From Oceaniradius stylonematis (GTDB lineage Bacteria > Pseudomonadota > Alphaproteobacteria > Rhizobiales > Rhizobiaceae), in assembly GCF_003149475.2 (NCBI RefSeq), contig NZ_QFWV02000008.1, positions 497,658 to 547,136 of the forward strand: a stretch of 49,479 nucleotides of DNA. The letters run 5' to 3'. This document shows positions 9,195 through 18,136 of the stretch, in pieces. Under the pieces are notes generated by a model. That model was not told where the DNA came from. It was given only the letters and a program-made list of their open reading frames with translations, and did no database searches. Every line of letters begins with the position of its first letter. Position 1 is the stretch's first letter. Both the position numbers and the translations under genes were made by a program.

Positions 9195-9979
9195 CACGCC
9201 GTCTCCGCCATGCCGGGCAGTTCGGTGGTGCCCAGATAGACCTCGCGGACGGTCTGGTCCGCCGAGAGCCCGTTGGGCGTGCCGTCATAGATGATCCGGC
9301 CCTGATGCATGATCAGCGCGCGGTCGGCGACGCTGGTCAGAAAGCGCATGACATGCTCGATGAAGACCAGCGTCACGCCCTCGGCCTTCAGGCCCAGCAT
9401 CAGCGCGATGAAATCGTCGATCTCCGGCGGGGTCAGCCCGCCGACCGGCTCGTCCAGCAGCAGAAGGTCGGGCTCGTTCACCAATGCGGTCGCCACCATC
9501 AGCTTCTTGCGCGCCAGAACCGGCACATTCTCCACCAGATCGTCGGCAATGTCGGTCAGGCCGAACTTTTCGAGCATCGCCCGGGCCTTGGCCCGGTCGT
9601 CGCGCGCGGTCAGGAGCCAGCCGCCCGCCGAACGCCGCCCGAAGGCGACCGCGGCGAGCACATTGTCCATGACGCTCAGCCCGTCAAAGCCGGAGTTGAG
9701 CTGGAAGGTGCGCGCCATGCCCATCTGGCAGATGCGGTGCGGCGGCGTGCCGGCCAGCGGCCGTCCACGCAACGCCACGCTGCCCGCGCTCATCGTGTTC
9801 AGACCCGAAATCAGGTCGAAGAAGGTCGTCTTGCCGGCACCGTTCGGCCCGCCAATGCCCACGGTCTCGCCGCGGCGGACATCGAAATCGACGCCATCGA
9901 CGGCGACCAGGGCGCCGAAGCGCCTGGTCACGCCCCTGCATGACAAAAGGGGCTGTTCGTGGGGCGACAGCTCCGGCAA
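9194..9979 (-). CDS. ABC importer ATPase, LivG type
   Basis: 261-residue ATP-binding subunit with Walker A GPNGAGKTT, the LivG-specific C-terminal stretch around GRIIYDGTPNGLSADQTVREVYLG, and Walker B LLLLDEPVGGLTP. The usual LSGG signature region reads VLARKKLMVATALV, as is common in divergent LivG proteins where the signature is weak; this deserves a check. No ATG is in a suitable place: the start is taken as TTG at 9979, five bases after the binding-protein stop. Confidence 0.85.
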   Translation of the reverse strand: MPELSPHEQPLLSCRGVTRRFGALVAVDGVDFDVRRGETVGIGGPNGAGKTTFFDLISGLNTMSAGSVALRGRPLAGTPPHRICQMGMARTFQLNSGFDGLSVMDNVLAAVAFGRRSAGGWLLTARDDRAKARAMLEKFGLTDIADDLVENVPVLARKKLMVATALVNEPDLLLLDEPVGGLTPPEIDDFIALMLGLKAEGVTLVFIEHVMRFLTSVADRALIMHQGRIIYDGTPNGLSADQTVREVYLGTTELPGMAETA

Positions 9980-9984
9980 CGGCT

Positions 9985-11307
9985 TCAGCCCTGCATCCAG
10001 GAAGGCAGCCTGAAGCTTTCGACATTGTAGGGCGGCGGCGCCACCAGCACGCCATCGGCGGCCGCATCCTGGATCTGGCTGAAGATGTGCGGCATGCCCA
10101 GCGACGGGTCTTTGGTCTGGCTGGGATAGCAGTAGGCCGACTGCGTTTCGGGGACGATGCGCATCGTGCCCACCGGGCCGCGATAGATCAGATGGCGCAG
10201 CCGGTCGGCAACCAGCCGGTTCTGATCCTCCTCATAGGGCGCGCCGGGACCGCCGGCGAGGGCTGCGGCAACCGCATAGGCGTGCATCGCCATATAGGTC
10301 TGGCCGCCGCCATTGGGCGAGGCGTTCTCGCCGAACCTGGCCTTGTAGGCCTCGGCGAACGCCTTGCCTATCTCGTCCTGAAGGGCGCCGATCACGGTCG
10401 CATAGAGCACGCCCTCCGAATTCTGGCCGGCGATCTCGCGGAACGCGGCGAGCGAGGCGCCATATTGCATGTAGACCAGGCTGTTGGTCGGCTCGTTCAT
10501 GAACTGGTTCATGAACTGCGCCTGGTCCTGCGCATAGAAGTGGGTCACCGCGATCAGCGCCGGCGGATCGGCGCGCAGCTTGGCCAGCGTCGGGCCCCAT
10601 TCGGAGATCGGCACGTTAACGGTCTCGAACAGCGACACCTCGAACCCGTATTCGGCCGCCTTCTCGTTCAGCGCGTTGGCGATGTTGATCGAATAGACAC
10701 CCGGCCCCGTGACGATCGCCAGCTTGTTGTTGGGCCGCGTGAACTCGCCGCGCTCCTCAAGCCCCTTGACGAAATCCAGAAGGCCGACGCCGTAGAAGGT
10801 CTCGGGCGGGTCGTACTGGAACGTGCCCCAGAACCGGTCGGGATCGGATTTGACCAGTTCGTCATGGACGACGACAGTATTGGCATGCATGGCGATGATG
10901 CCCGCATCGGCGGCAACATCGTGCAGTGCGGTGCCCGTCTCCAGATTGTAGCCGGTGATCAGCGCGCTGGCGCCGTCGCGGTCGATCAGCCGCTGGGCGG
11001 CCTGGATCACCGCATCGTCGCCCTTGCTTTCGGTATCGACGAACACCGCCTCGACCGGACGGCCCAGAATGCCGCCCATGCCGTTGATTTCCTCGACGGC
11101 CATTTCCAGCCCGCGCCGGAACTCGATGCCGTCGGCTGCGACGATGCCGGTCAGCGGCGCCGGGCAACCGATGATCACCGGCTCGCCGCCCTGTGCCGCA
11201 GCGGTCCGGTTCAACCCGGCCAGCAGCGCCGGCGAGCCCGTCGTCGCGCCCGCAAGGCGCAGAAAGTCGCGCCGCGATGTGGGCGCCGTCCTGGTCGTGT
11301 CATTCAT
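9985..11307 (-). CDS. Tat-exported substrate-binding protein of the Liv-type importer
   Basis: 440-residue type I periplasmic binding protein (Leu/Ile/Val, urea and amide-binding clan). The N-terminus carries a twin-arginine signal with SRRDFLRLAG followed by a hydrophobic stretch ending around RTAAAQGG, so it is probably exported folded. The mature part starts PVIIGCPAPLTGIVAADG and has AVEEINGMGGILGRPVE, typical of the family. The ATG at 11307 has GGGAGG 7 bases upstream. Resemblance is to short-chain amide/urea-type receptors rather than strict leucine binders, judged by eye. It sits between the two deacetylase genes' shared importer genes, so it likely sets the substrate. Confidence 0.88.
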   Translation of the reverse strand: MNDTTRTAPTSRRDFLRLAGATTGSPALLAGLNRTAAAQGGEPVIIGCPAPLTGIVAADGIEFRRGLEMAVEEINGMGGILGRPVEAVFVDTESKGDDAVIQAAQRLIDRDGASALITGYNLETGTALHDVAADAGIIAMHANTVVVHDELVKSDPDRFWGTFQYDPPETFYGVGLLDFVKGLEERGEFTRPNNKLAIVTGPGVYSINIANALNEKAAEYGFEVSLFETVNVPISEWGPTLAKLRADPPALIAVTHFYAQDQAQFMNQFMNEPTNSLVYMQYGASLAAFREIAGQNSEGVLYATVIGALQDEIGKAFAEAYKARFGENASPNGGGQTYMAMHAYAVAAALAGGPGAPYEEDQNRLVADRLRHLIYRGPVGTMRIVPETQSAYCYPSQTKDPSLGMPHIFSQIQDAAADGVLVAPPPYNVESFRLPSWMQG

Positions 11308-11335
11308 CGAAGTGCCTCCCGTTCTGGATTCCTGT

Positions 11336-12451
11336 TCAGTGTCCGCCGGCATACGCCTTGCGCGCCGCGGCAACGGCCTCGGCCTGGTGCGGCTGCAGGT
11401 CCTGCCCGCCATAGCCTGTGATGTGCGCGTCATAGGGATCGGTCACACCGCTGGACGCGCCGCTCAGCGCCTCGAGCACCGCAACACCGCAGAAGGGAAC
11501 GTGCACGGCCGAATAGCCGCCCTCATGGGTCGCAAGAATGCGGCCGCCGCACAGATCGTCGGCAAGCGCCGCCATGCGCCCCGCCATCCAGCCGAAATCG
11601 GAGGAGGACAGCATCATCGTGCCGAGCGGGTCGAGCGCGGACGCATCGAACCCGCAGGGCAGCACGATCATGTCCGGCCTGAACGCTTCGATGGCCGGCG
11701 CGACCAGTTCGTCGATCGCGTACCGGTAGGCGCCGCCGCCGCTGCCGGGAGGAAGCGGGATGTTCAGATTGGCGCCCTGCCCGGCACCCGTGCCGGTGTC
11801 GCCGATGCCGCCGCGTCCGGGCGGAAACAGATTGTCCTGGTGCAGCGAGATCGTCAGCACGTCCGCATCGTCGTAGAAGATCGTCTCGGTGCCGTTGCCG
11901 TGATGCACGTCCCAGTCGACGGTCACGATCCGCTCGAGGCCGCGCTTCTGGGCGTGACGCACGCCGATCGCCGCATTGGCGTAAAAGCAGAACCCCATCG
12001 CCGTTTCCGGTTCGGCATGATGGCCCGGCGGGCGGCAAAGCACATAGGCGTTGTCGACCGTCCCGTCGACGATCGCATCGACCGCCGCGATCACGCCGCC
12101 GGCGGCGAGCCGCGCAATGTCGGCGGTCGACCGGCCCATCGGCGTCAGTTCGCTGGCATCGCCGCCGCCCGAAGCGGCAACCTTTTCGATGTGTTCGATG
12201 TGGGACTTGGGATGAACGCGCATCAGCGTTTCGTCGTCGGCGGGCGCTGCCCGGACCGGAACCAGATGGCGCCCGAACCCGGATGCCTCGACCAGATTGC
12301 GGAACCGCCGTTTCGTCTCGGCATTTTCGAAATGCTCGCCTGGCTGCACGGAAAGACCCGGCTCGAACAGGCCCGCCCAATTCTGCGTGTGGTGCCAGAA
12401 ATAGAGTTCCTCGGCGACCCATCCCGTGCGCTTTTTGCCCGACTTGGCCAT
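11336..12451 (-). CDS. Class II histone deacetylase-like amidohydrolase
   Basis: 371-residue zinc deacetylase, a different branch from the one at the far end of the operon. Catalytic His144-145 (CRPPGHHAEP), zinc ligands Asp181 and His183 (DWDVHHGNGT) and Asp269 (CGFDAS), and Tyr313 (HEGGY) are all present. The N-terminus GWVAEELYFWHHTQNWAGLF is typical of the bacterial class II group whose members act on acyl-amines. The start has GGGAGG 4 bases upstream. First gene of the operon that runs down to 5547 and divergent from a LuxR-type regulator. Confidence 0.9.
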   Translation of the reverse strand: MAKSGKKRTGWVAEELYFWHHTQNWAGLFEPGLSVQPGEHFENAETKRRFRNLVEASGFGRHLVPVRAAPADDETLMRVHPKSHIEHIEKVAASGGGDASELTPMGRSTADIARLAAGGVIAAVDAIVDGTVDNAYVLCRPPGHHAEPETAMGFCFYANAAIGVRHAQKRGLERIVTVDWDVHHGNGTETIFYDDADVLTISLHQDNLFPPGRGGIGDTGTGAGQGANLNIPLPPGSGGGAYRYAIDELVAPAIEAFRPDMIVLPCGFDASALDPLGTMMLSSSDFGWMAGRMAALADDLCGGRILATHEGGYSAVHVPFCGVAVLEALSGASSGVTDPYDAHITGYGGQDLQPHQAEAVAAARKAYAGGH

Positions 12452-12490
12452 GCAACCTCCCTTGATCGTGCGACTGTGCCGGAACCGGCA

Positions 12491-12521
12491 TTGACCGGAA
12501 ATACCCCGGCATTGGTATTAG
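12491..12521 (+). promoter_or_regulatory. Possible overlapping divergent promoters
   Basis: Between the deacetylase and luxR-type genes, TTGACC (12491-12496) precedes GTATTA/TATTAG (12515-12521) on the plus strand with 18-19 bases of spacing. The same bases read TAATAC on the minus strand, so the -10 may be shared by both directions. The minus-strand -35 is weak. Tentative. Confidence 0.3.
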
Positions 12522-12550
12522 CGGCGGCCGATTGCGTGAAGTAGTACCAC

Positions 12551-12592
12551 CCATGGTGCAAGTCCCATGGTGCAAGTCGGGCGGGGCAAGTC
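12551..12592. repeat. 14-bp tandem repeat in the luxR-type 5' leader
   Basis: Two exact copies of CCATGGTGCAAGTC (12551-12564, 12565-12578) are followed in the same 14-bp register by GGGCGGGGCAAGTC (12579-12592), whose last seven bases match. The array ends directly at the GGGAGG ribosome site of the regulator gene. An operator or a translational control element is possible. Confidence 0.75.
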
Positions 12593-12603
12593 GGGAGGCG
12601 CCG

Positions 12604-13380
12604 ATGAAACACGACACATACGATCTTCTCGGCCGGATCGCCGTGGCCGGCAAACTCAAGGATGCGGAGCCGCATCTTGTGGCCATGTCCGTCCACGAGT
12701 TCACGCCGCAAAGCGTCCTTGCCATCGTCTATCGCGAGGGCCGGCGGCCGGAGATCGGCTTTCGCTGGATCCCAGACGACCATCTGCGCAAGACGTTCGA
12801 CACCTATTACTGCGAAGTCGGCCATCTGCTGGACCCGTTCGCCCAGCGCGCCCGGAGCGAACAGGGCGCTTCGGCGTTCCGGCTCGCCGAGATCGCGCCC
12901 GACCGGTTCGAGGCAAGCGACTATTTCGCCAACTATTTCCAGTCGACGGGCATGGTCGATGAGCTGGGCGCCCTGCGCCGGCTGACGCCGCGCTCCGTCG
13001 TCCATTTCTCGATCGGCCGCAATGCCGGCTATCCGAAATTCACCGCGCGGGACGTGCGGCGTTTCAAGCAGTTGCACGTCGCCTTCATGCCGAAACTCGC
13101 CGAACTGATGGTGGCAAAACAGGCCGATGGCGACGAGCCACAGCGCACGCCGGACCTTGTCGAGATCTTCTCCCGGCTGCGCACCGATGAAGGCCAGGCG
13201 CTCAGTCACCGCGAAGCGCAGGTTGCCGCGCTGATCACGCAAGGGCATTCGAGCCGGTCGATCGCATACAACCTCGAAATCTCGGTGCATACGGTCAAGG
13301 TGCACCGCCGCAACCTCTACCGGAAACTGGAGATATCGGCGCAGAACGAACTGTTCGGCCTGATCATCGACGCGCTCTAG
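12604..13380 (+). CDS. LuxR-type transcriptional regulator
   Basis: 258-residue regulator with a C-terminal LuxR/GerE helix-turn-helix (LSHREAQVAALITQGHSSRSIAYNLEISVHTVKVHRRNLYRKL, about residues 198-240). The first 170 residues look like the GAF-like sensing region common to a Proteobacterial group of such regulators (YYCEVGHLLDPFAQRA, ASDYFANYFQSTGMVDELG). It does not show the invariant tryptophans of acyl-homoserine-lactone receptors clearly, so the ligand is unknown. ATG at 12604 has GGGAGG in front; an in-frame ATG at 12553 lies inside the tandem repeat. Divergent from the deacetylase/importer operon, which it probably controls. Confidence 0.85.
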   Translation: MKHDTYDLLGRIAVAGKLKDAEPHLVAMSVHEFTPQSVLAIVYREGRRPEIGFRWIPDDHLRKTFDTYYCEVGHLLDPFAQRARSEQGASAFRLAEIAPDRFEASDYFANYFQSTGMVDELGALRRLTPRSVVHFSIGRNAGYPKFTARDVRRFKQLHVAFMPKLAELMVAKQADGDEPQRTPDLVEIFSRLRTDEGQALSHREAQVAALITQGHSSRSIAYNLEISVHTVKVHRRNLYRKLEISAQNELFGLIIDAL

Positions 13381-13426
13381 CACGATTTCCGCGCCAGCGC
13401 GGCCATGCCGTACCGGGCAGCAGGGG

Positions 13427-14773
13427 TCATCCCAGATGCACCTGCCCTTCGGGATAGCGCACGCGCGGAATGGTGCGCGTTGCCAGGAAAAATCCCAGCG
13501 TCAGCGGTCCGACCCGGCCCAGAAACATGATCGCCATGATCATCAGCCGCCCCGGCTCGTTCAGTTCGCCGGTGAAGCCGCGCGACAGGCCGACCGTGCC
13601 GAACGCGCTCGCCACCTCGAAGGCGATGTCGAGAAAATCGCCCTCATGGGCGGCGGTGATCGCGAAGACACCGACGAACACCAGGATGACGCTGATGGCC
13701 GTCAGCGCCATCACCTTGAGCACCTGTTCAAGCCCGATCGACCGGCCGAACGCGGTCAGTTCCCTGCGGCGGCGGAAGAAGGCGATGGTGGCGAGAATCA
13801 TGATGACGAAGGTCGTTACCTTGATACCGCCAGCGGTCGAGGTCGATCCGCCGCCGATCAGCATCAGCGAGATGAACATGACGGACGTGGAATCGTGCAA
13901 TGCGCCGATGTCGGTGGTGTTGAAGCCGGCGGTGCGCGTCGTCACCGCCTGAAACCAGGCGACCATGGCCCTGACACCGGCGGACTCATGGGCGCCCAGC
14001 GTCGCAGGATTGTTCCATTCCAGAAGCGCCACCATGGCGACCGACCAGAGGATCAGGACGGCCGTCCCCGCGAGCATGATCTTGGTGTGCAGCGTGTAGC
14101 GGCTCCATTTTGCGCGTTCCCGGAAAACATCGGAGAAGACGACATAACCAAGCCCGCCGGCAATGAACAGCAACGGCACGACGAGGTTGACCAGCGGATC
14201 GGCTGAATAGGGCACAAGGCCGGGCGTGAAGGTTGAAAAGCCGGCATTGTTGAACGCCGAGATCGAGTGGAAGATCGCGTGCCAGATGCCCATCCCCCAG
14301 CCGAAATCGGGCACGAAGGAGAAGGCAAGCAGCACCGCGCCCGCCGCCTCGAACACGAGCACCACGCGCAGGATCGTGCCGACCAGCCGTGTCAGGTTGC
14401 GCATCGAGGTCTGGTTGAGATCCTCGCGCAGATAGAGCTGCGGCGTCAGTCCGACCGGCAGGCCGAGCGCCTGCAACACCAAGACGGCAAACGTCATCAG
14501 GCCGAGCCCGCCTAGCTGGATCATCACAGCCAGGATCATCTGGCCCCAAAGGCTCAGCACGGTGCCCGTATCGACGACGATCAGCCCCGTCACGGTGACT
14601 GCGGATGTCGATGTGAACAGCGCATCGGACCAGGTGATCGGCTCGGTCGTCGCGAACGGCAGCTTGAACGCCCCCGCGCCGATGGCGATCAGAACGCCGT
14701 ATAGGCTTGCCAGGATCATCGGCGGCGGCATTGTCGTGAACCGGTGGCGCATGCCACGGATGGCCGATCGCAT
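13427..14773 (-). CDS. ktrB: Potassium transporter membrane subunit, TrkH/KtrB family
   Basis: 448-residue K+ uptake channel-like subunit with the four repeated membrane-pore-membrane units of the SKT superfamily. Selectivity-loop regions are visible as TSAVTVTGLIVVDTG, SISAFNNAGFSTFT, AVTTRTAGFNTTD and ASAFGTVGLSRG; each contains the expected glycine. The length fits KtrB rather than the longer TrkH. It starts 9 bases after the stop of the ktrA-like gene and is convergent with the luxR-type gene. Confidence 0.9.
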   Translation of the reverse strand: MRSAIRGMRHRFTTMPPPMILASLYGVLIAIGAGAFKLPFATTEPITWSDALFTSTSAVTVTGLIVVDTGTVLSLWGQMILAVMIQLGGLGLMTFAVLVLQALGLPVGLTPQLYLREDLNQTSMRNLTRLVGTILRVVLVFEAAGAVLLAFSFVPDFGWGMGIWHAIFHSISAFNNAGFSTFTPGLVPYSADPLVNLVVPLLFIAGGLGYVVFSDVFRERAKWSRYTLHTKIMLAGTAVLILWSVAMVALLEWNNPATLGAHESAGVRAMVAWFQAVTTRTAGFNTTDIGALHDSTSVMFISLMLIGGGSTSTAGGIKVTTFVIMILATIAFFRRRRELTAFGRSIGLEQVLKVMALTAISVILVFVGVFAITAAHEGDFLDIAFEVASAFGTVGLSRGFTGELNEPGRLMIMAIMFLGRVGPLTLGFFLATRTIPRVRYPEGQVHLG

Positions 14774-14782
14774 CGCCGCGGC

Positions 14783-15445
14783 CTAAAGCGAATCGCCGAA
14801 TCGGCGCAGATCGGCCCGCTTGCCGAGCACCAGCAGCTTGTCCTTTTCCCGCAATGTCAGACCGCCATTGTCGCAATCGACATAGTCGGTTCCGCGCATC
14901 AGGCCCAGAAGCTGCAGGTCGTGGCTCTTGCCGATCTTCAAGGCGTCGAGCGTCTTGCCCTCCAGCCGTTCGGGCACGAGGATGTTGACCACGTGAAAGC
15001 CGTTGCCGAGACTCACATAATCCTGGACGGCCGGATTGTTGAGCATCTGCGCGATGTGGCGCCCCATCTCCTGTTCGGGCTGGATGACGCGGTCGACACC
15101 CAGCTTGGACAGGATGCGGTGATGGGCCTTGCCGGCGGCCTTGACCCAGATCGTCTCGACACCCACCAGCTTGAGGTTCATCGTCGTCAGGATCGACGCC
15201 TCTATGTCGTCGCCGATCGCCACGATCGCCGCCCCGTATCCGTCGATGCCGATTTCGCGCAGCGCATCCTCGTCGGTGGCGTCGAGAATGGCCGTCGAAG
15301 ACAAATGTTCAGCGACCCGCGAGACACGCTTCTCATCGATGTCGATGCCGGCGACCGTGTTGCCCGAGCGTTGCAGTTCGGTGGCGACGGTCGAGCCGAA
15401 GCTGCCAAGTCCGATCACGGCGAAGCTGCGGGAGGTTACGGCCAT
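14783..15445 (-). CDS. ktrA: Potassium transporter regulatory subunit, KtrA/TrkA family
   Basis: 220-residue cytoplasmic gating ring protein with one RCK-N domain (Rossmann FAVIGLGSFGSTVATEL, then GIDIDEKRV) and one RCK-C domain (about residues 140-218). A single pair of domains is the KtrA form; TrkA has two pairs. Nucleotide binding to the Rossmann domain gates the partner channel. Start is ATG 15445; a TTG six bases upstream is less likely. Confidence 0.9.
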   Translation of the reverse strand: MAVTSRSFAVIGLGSFGSTVATELQRSGNTVAGIDIDEKRVSRVAEHLSSTAILDATDEDALREIGIDGYGAAIVAIGDDIEASILTTMNLKLVGVETIWVKAAGKAHHRILSKLGVDRVIQPEQEMGRHIAQMLNNPAVQDYVSLGNGFHVVNILVPERLEGKTLDALKIGKSHDLQLLGLMRGTDYVDCDNGGLTLREKDKLLVLGKRADLRRFGDSL

Positions 15446-15512
15446 GGACAAGGTCCTTTCGGTCAGGGCATCGGGTTACAATGCGCCGCATGCAGGCCGG
15501 TTCCGGATCGGA

Positions 15513-17195
15513 TCACGGCGTCGATACCACGCCGACCGCCACCAGCCCCATCAGGCCGACAAGCGTGACATAATAGAGCGTCGGCACCAGCGTCAGGCGC
15601 AGCACCTGCCCTTCCCGGCCCAGATAGCCGACCGTCGCCGACGCGGCGACCACATTGTGGATGGCGATCATGTTGCCGGCGGCGGCGCCGACGGCCTGCA
15701 GCGCCACGACGGTGACCGTCGGCATCGACAATTGCCCGGCCACACCGAACTGGAAGGCGCCGAACATCAGATTGCTGATCGTGTTGGAGCCGGCGATGAA
15801 CGCGCCAAGCGCGCCGATCGAGGGCGCAAAAAGCGGCCAGACACCGCCGACGGACTGCGCCACCCAATCCGCCATGGCAAGCGGCATCGAGGCGAGCGCC
15901 AACTCGTTGAAGTCCGAATTGACGTAGATGCGCACCATCGGGACCGTGAACATCAGGACGACACCGGCACCGAGCAGCGTCCTGGTGCTCTCGCCAAAGG
16001 CGCGCGCCATCTCCGACGGCCGCATCCGGTGCAGCCAGAAGGTGACGAGAACGGTGGCGATGAACACCGTGGCCGGCAGATAGAGCGGTGTGCTGGCCGC
16101 CGAAATGCCGGTGCCGAAAATGTCGGGAAAACTGATCCGGAGCGACTTCAGCCAGTCGCCGAAGGGAAGCGCCGGCAGACGCGTCAGCACCAGAAGGATC
16201 GCGATCAGCAGATAGGGTGCCCAGGCCCGCCACAGGGACGGCCGCGTGCCGGCGGGCGGCGCCTCCCCCGTATCCGCCTGCACCGATCCCAGCCAGTAGA
16301 CCGGCCAGTCCGCGCGCGGCGGAAACGTCCAGAGCGACTTCGGCACCAGAAATCCGGCGCGCGCGGCCATGATTATCACGGCAAGCCCGGCCAGCCCGCC
16401 GATCATGGACGGGAACTCCGGCCCCAAGAGCCAGCCGATCAGCGCATAGGGCACGACGAACGCCACGCCGCCGAACAGTGCAAAGGGCACAGCCGGCAAC
16501 GCTTCGCGCCACGACCGGTTGGCGCCGAAAAATCGCGTGGTCATCAACACCATCAGCACCGGGATGAACAGGCCCGCCACGCCATGGAAGATGACGACCT
16601 GATTGGTGACCAGTTGCAGATAATCGGCCAGCGTGAGCCCGTTCTCGGCCAGAAGTACATCGAGCTGCGGCCCGTCCAGCCCGCCGGCCAGGCCGACGAG
16701 CACGGGCGTGCCCGCCGCGCCGAAGGTCACCGGGGTCGATTGCAGCGTCATGCCGAGCATGACGGCGGCCATGGCGGGAAAGCCAAGCGCGACGAGCAGT
16801 GGCGCAAGGATTGCGGCCGCGGTGCCGAACCCTGCCGCCCCCTCGATGAAGGCGCCGAACATCCACACGATGATGACGATCTGAATGCGCGGGTCCGGGC
16901 TGATCGCCGAGAAGCTGTCCTTGATGACCGCCAGCGCGCCCGAATGTTTGAGCGTGTTCAAAAGCAGGATCGCGCCGAAGACGATCAGCAGGATGTCGAA
17001 GGTGATGACCAGCCCCTGCAGAGACGCGGCTACGACACGAAGGGCGGGAACCTGCCACACGAACAGCGCCAGCAGCGCCGCGACCACATAGACCACCGGC
17101 ATCGCCGACCGGGCGGGCATGCGCAGGCCGACCAGAAGCAGGCCGGCGACTAGGATCGGCAGGGCGGCGACAAACGCCTGAAGCCCGAGGCTCAT
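15513..17195 (-). CDS. lctP: L-lactate permease
   Basis: 560-residue inner membrane protein of the LctP/LldP family, which imports lactate with protons. It has about 13 hydrophobic segments and the conserved stretches [27 protein letters not shown] (positions about 113-139) and [14 protein letters not shown]. The length matches the family. It lies 67 bases upstream of ktrA in the same direction, possibly as a separate unit. No lactate dehydrogenase gene is in the window. Confidence 0.92.
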   Translation of the reverse strand: MSLGLQAFVAALPILVAGLLLVGLRMPARSAMPVVYVVAALLALFVWQVPALRVVAASLQGLVITFDILLIVFGAILLLNTLKHSGALAVIKDSFSAISPDPRIQIVIIVWMFGAFIEGAAGFGTAAAILAPLLVALGFPAMAAVMLGMTLQSTPVTFGAAGTPVLVGLAGGLDGPQLDVLLAENGLTLADYLQLVTNQVVIFHGVAGLFIPVLMVLMTTRFFGANRSWREALPAVPFALFGGVAFVVPYALIGWLLGPEFPSMIGGLAGLAVIIMAARAGFLVPKSLWTFPPRADWPVYWLGSVQADTGEAPPAGTRPSLWRAWAPYLLIAILLVLTRLPALPFGDWLKSLRISFPDIFGTGISAASTPLYLPATVFIATVLVTFWLHRMRPSEMARAFGESTRTLLGAGVVLMFTVPMVRIYVNSDFNELALASMPLAMADWVAQSVGGVWPLFAPSIGALGAFIAGSNTISNLMFGAFQFGVAGQLSMPTVTVVALQAVGAAAGNMIAIHNVVAASATVGYLGREGQVLRLTLVPTLYYVTLVGLMGLVAVGVVSTP

Positions 17196-17266
17196 GGGAG
17201 AAACGCCCGCAACGCGTGTTCGATGCGCCCAGACCTAGCCGGTTCGGACGGCTGCGAAAAGGGGCG

Positions 17267-18124
17267 TCAGCCCGGCGACAGGCCGCGCAGACGTTCCGAA
17301 CGCCGCCGCAGCATCTCCAGCGTGAACAGCAAGGCGATCGAGAGCGCCACCATCACCGAGGCGACGGCGAGAATGGTCGGCGATATCTGCTCGCGCAGGC
17401 CGATGAACATCTGCCATGGCAGCGTCTTCTGGCTGGCCGAGCCGAGGAAGAGGACGACCACAACCTCGTCGAACGAGGTGATGAAGGCAAACAGCGCCCC
17501 TGAAATGACGCCGGGCATGATCAGCGGCATCTGCACCTTGAAGAAGGTCGTCACCGGATCGGCGCCCATGCTCGCCGCCGCGCGCACCAGAGACCGGTAG
17601 AAGCCGACCAGCGTCGCCGTCACGGTGATGATCACGAACGGCGTGCCGAGCGCCGCGTGGGCGAGCACGACGCCGATATAGGTGCCCTGGAGCCCGAGCC
17701 GCGAATAGAAGAAATACATACCCGCCGCCGAGATGATCAACGGCACGATCATCGGCGAGATCAGGATCGCCATGATCGCCGACTTGTAGGGCACATGCGC
17801 CTGGGAAAGGCCGATCGCCGCCAGCGTACCGAGCACCGTGGCCAGGATCGTCGCAGCCGGCGCGATCGTCACCGAATTGTAGAGCGCCTGCTGCCAGTCC
17901 GGGTTGGTGAAGAAGTCGACATAGTGCTTGAACGAGTAGGCATCCGGATCGAGCCGCAGCATGCCCGGCGTGAAGGTGAAGAAGTTCTCCGCGTTGAACG
18001 ACAGCGGCACGATCACCAGGATCGGAAAGATCAGGAAGAAGAAGATCAGCCCGCAAATGACCCGGAACGCATAGAACCAGGTGAGCTGCAGCGTCGAGGC
18101 ATAGGGCGGCAAGGGTGATGACAT
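17267..18124 (-). CDS. Polyamine-type ABC importer permease (PotC/PotI-like)
   Basis: 285-residue permease with six membrane segments and the binding-protein-dependent transport signature AAASMGADPVTTFFKVQMPLIMPG in the cytoplasmic loop. It begins 12 bases after the other permease. Family members move spermidine, putrescine or related cations and sometimes other small organics; the substrate is inferred from the operon. Confidence 0.88.
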   Translation of the reverse strand: MSSPLPPYASTLQLTWFYAFRVICGLIFFFLIFPILVIVPLSFNAENFFTFTPGMLRLDPDAYSFKHYVDFFTNPDWQQALYNSVTIAPAATILATVLGTLAAIGLSQAHVPYKSAIMAILISPMIVPLIISAAGMYFFYSRLGLQGTYIGVVLAHAALGTPFVIITVTATLVGFYRSLVRAAASMGADPVTTFFKVQMPLIMPGVISGALFAFITSFDEVVVVLFLGSASQKTLPWQMFIGLREQISPTILAVASVMVALSIALLFTLEMLRRRSERLRGLSPG

Positions 18125-18136
18125 GTTTGCTGCTCC

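Noticed and set aside
12532-12603. Longer N-termini for the LuxR-type regulator (TTG 12532 or ATG 12553)
   Set aside because: The additional residues come from the tandem repeat, and only the ATG at 12604 has a good ribosome site.
14053-14876. Extra minus-strand frames inside the ktrB-like gene
   Set aside because: They are shifted readings of the transporter, whose membrane and selectivity-loop pattern is complete in its own frame.
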